A stretch of DNA of 24,120 nt from positions 1 to 24,120 of the IMG/VR virus record IMGVR_UViG_3300025128_004349, one strand, 5' to 3'. The notes under the pieces were generated by a model. It was not told the origin of the DNA. It saw only the letters and a list, made by a program, of their open reading frames with translations, and ran no database searches. Positions 23,001-24,120 of this stretch are shown piece after piece. Numbering within the stretch: position 1 is the first letter of the stretch; every line of letters begins with the position of its first letter. The position numbers were made by a program, and so were the translations under genes. This DNA comes from a virus.

Positions 23001-24120
23001 AACGACATCAGCGTTGGATGCCATAACCAGTTTATCTGAGGAGGCTATTGGCATTAAAGGTTTGCGGAATGTTTTTGAGCGAGTTGTTACACCGCCAATA
23101 CCACCAAGGCGCGTTGACTATCATATGGGAGAAGAGGTGACTGGGAAAGGTGAGTCTCCCGTCATAGGTATGGTCAAGAATATGCTCAAGAATGAGAAGC
23201 TGGATGCTGACTCAATAGACCTTGAAGGCCATATTTCCCGTAAGAAAACTTTGGATGCAGAACGTGCCAAGAGATATGCGACTCTACCAGATTTCAAGAT
23301 TAGAGAGCCGAAGACTTGGAAACCATTTCAGATGGCGTTACGCGGAATGCGCCCAGTTATTGACAGGATTAGGGAGATTGGCCTGACACCAGCAGCAAAG
23401 AAGTTGGCAAATGATGTTGCAGATGCTTTCAACGCAACGCTCAAGGATGAGACGCTGTTGAACGGTCAATATCTGGAGAAGCTAATGCTAATCCACAGCG
23501 AAGTTAAGATGTCACCCGCTGAACTTGATGACCTTGGCGACTTCCAGTTACAGCGTTGGCACAAGAAACTTGGGTTGCGTGAGAAGTATGATGAAGAGTT
23601 ATTCAAGCGATACATAGCGAATCCACGAATGCGTTACTATGATCGTGCGATTCAGAATATCATGCGCGACACACGCCAGTATCAGAATGATATTGGAATG
23701 ATGGTGGAATCATATCGGGACGGTAAGCCAATGCTTTCTCCCGGCAAGTACACGCAGGAATACACGCCAGAGATCATCACACAAGAAGTTCGTACCGTGA
23801 TGATGAAGCGCGTGACTGCGAGTCCCGAATATCAGAAGCTATTGAAAGAAGCCGTTGATTACTGGACAGGACTTGCCAAACGCTTCGATGAGAAGCTAGG
23901 TTCTGATGATCTCGATACAACGTTGAGTATTGGTGAGAATGGCGAAGAACTTAAAGGCGGTGGTAAAGATGATGCCGAGCAACTTCGGATAAAGTTTGAG
24001 CAGTTGTTTGATAAGCTCTCGCTGAGTTTCCAAGGTAAGGAGAAGAAGCTTGGCGCACACAAGTTCAAGGCGTTGCGTGTTGCCACAGGTAAGTACGGTC
24101 TACCCCCACATTGGGTTGAG
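20002..24120 (+). CDS. Giant virion protein with HEVAH metallopeptidase motif (3'-truncated)
   Basis: The frame opens at ATG 20002 (ATGA overlap) and runs without a stop to the right edge: at least 1373 residues, so the true protein is larger. Parts seen: Gly/Ala-rich hydrophobic stretches at about residues 52-95, 128-150, 181-194 and 204-225 (for example FTAGEVVGGSLGGGIGPS), a Lys/Asp/Ser-rich linker near 310-350, then a zincin-like region with HEVAH at 476-480 (ligands His476, His480, catalytic Glu477; E537 in ALEKFAKETG is a possible third ligand), followed by about 840 residues of charged, mainly helical sequence. Podovirus ejection proteins of the T7 gp16 position are similarly huge and often carry embedded peptidases or lytic domains. 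Function is inferred from size, place and motif. Confidence 0.78.
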   Translation, partial: MTLEEKKDRLRKRLGLPDDHPVFTPEEYEANRQAQQTTAVGAAFEAAKDEAVPGLFGLAGLKAGAQTIGKLPLPGVWGKVAKGVGIFGTAIGSAIAGHKVQDEVLEAVRDEDTNQADKLLSQELRKEHPIAFTAGEVVGGSLGGGIGPSTRNLKGLGEIVRTGAGWRGKANKELVSHTLQEAGVGAGVGMALEGARQYSEGDFKPGAMITTGIGGALFTKPILHGKKLMGTPVVPHSEAEYAKQTRDLSFVKVTQPKVSAEAQFSAENIPPTLEHITAEEAVYLNDPRLSDVQRAARIDDYQKVYMSKKAGDDAAKKPTKDSAKDSSQKRASDLAKKEDVASKPDGAEEALTTFAEKQGLQDKVKASVNRAVANASDKQLNQTERMAQQGAARKYADEIEKTPEELRIKLEEEITKKLGSDPWLTVKNLMAQRNVGIRLAVDDLVDQAGRTIYGFTPRGSRDVVLTPAMLPETPFHEVAHVWVSDMLGSISRDAKTYGEPTADAKAMKGWLKELYEVDAVTDERAKSSTESRDDALEKFAKETGRKLADRMLNLPKGKFAKMRRWFSDIQRGRRMAGKTNSTDDILDFMAQRIEIDRNPLADTDLMARQGQSLASFVNSSKVFDTQLGDPSESHKATTTIDGVKYESVANAYAVPTEISKLFNIPDMPKGFAKKYAGELNKLKASIVGGTEYTPSLDYVQSFSLAEVENYPAAYKSMMQGLQKRNTGALKQIFKMFEDDVIDITLETSQPDMYRGLYDETEIKINIPTIDDNFDMVLAQQLVKRHLRDNQDVLKDLTGVWQRLTFGDGWFQGYEPELVTRFLRFASQHDMPEEFASVVARYNEDLGVDGIQFGYRGQSKSMRDNYASYHDKMSNQGNSLHFAMKNLPDDVRKAFAQTMLNKSSMWDDADTFLADFDAMINTFGISGSHARKKFNRLSQSPRHVMDGLTSKEAFKSLDGFNRLWPRVDAAPHVSPVDHPNPYVLRDLWSKDVVPFEQSKFTTTSALDAITSLSEEAIGIKGLRNVFERVVTPPIPPRRVDYHMGEEVTGKGESPVIGMVKNMLKNEKLDADSIDLEGHISRKKTLDAERAKRYATLPDFKIREPKTWKPFQMALRGMRPVIDRIREIGLTPAAKKLANDVADAFNATLKDETLLNGQYLEKLMLIHSEVKMSPAELDDLGDFQLQRWHKKLGLREKYDEELFKRYIANPRMRYYDRAIQNIMRDTRQYQNDIGMMVESYRDGKPMLSPGKYTQEYTPEIITQEVRTVMMKRVTASPEYQKLLKEAVDYWTGLAKRFDEKLGSDDLDTTLSIGENGEELKGGGKDDAEQLRIKFEQLFDKLSLSFQGKEKKLGAHKFKALRVATGKYGLPPHWVE

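Noticed and set aside
1-24120. Avoidance of GATC or GANTC as part of the restriction-site signal
   Set aside because: Both words occur many times on casual reading, so the avoidance seems limited to CCWGG and GGWCC.

Overview
This window is a contiguous piece of a tailed double-stranded DNA phage genome. It holds the late (packaging, head, fibre, tail and ejection) module of a short-tailed, podovirus-like virus. Every gene I can support is on the + strand, and neighbours overlap or nearly touch. The only gaps of note are 112 bases before the capsid gene and 39 bases after it, so there is no gene-free stretch over 300 bases. Both ends cut through genes: the large terminase at the left and a giant virion protein at the right. 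I see no tRNA, CRISPR array, insertion sequence, integrase or credible minus-strand gene. The host cannot be named. A lipobox protein suggests a Gram-negative envelope.

Layout. Bases 1-5450 are the packaging and head block: terminase large subunit (C-terminal nuclease part), portal, a small overlapping protein, an acidic scaffold and the major capsid protein, closed by a strong UUCG-capped terminator. Bases 5454-10590 hold a small beta-rich protein and a 1585-residue trimeric fibre, built from about 54 Hep_Hag/YadA-head-type repeats and a C-terminal S74 self-cleaving chaperone. Bases 10596-14663 are an accessory block of small and low-complexity genes: two very basic proteins (one histone H1-like), a disordered Pro/Ser/Asn/Gly-rich protein, a lipoprotein, three small membrane proteins (holin or spanin candidates) and several unknowns. 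Bases 14667-24120 are the tail and ejection block: an adaptor-like protein, a T7 gp12-like nozzle protein, a small head-fibre-like protein, an internal virion protein, an unknown protein, and a giant protein carrying an HEVAH metallopeptidase motif. The lack of any tape-measure, tail-tube or sheath gene fits a podovirus.

How the genes work together. Terminase and portal package DNA into a shell of capsid protein formed around the scaffold. The adaptor and nozzle proteins close the head, the fibre recognises the host, and the internal proteins probably form or assist an ejection channel. The small membrane and lipoproteins probably act in lysis, although no endolysin is visible here.

The most notable signal is at DNA level. 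Reading by eye I found no CCWGG and no GGWCC in the whole window, although CCSGG and GGSCC are present. Pro-Gly and Gly-Pro codon pairs always avoid the CCW and GGW codons that would create these sites. This looks like strong selection by restriction systems.
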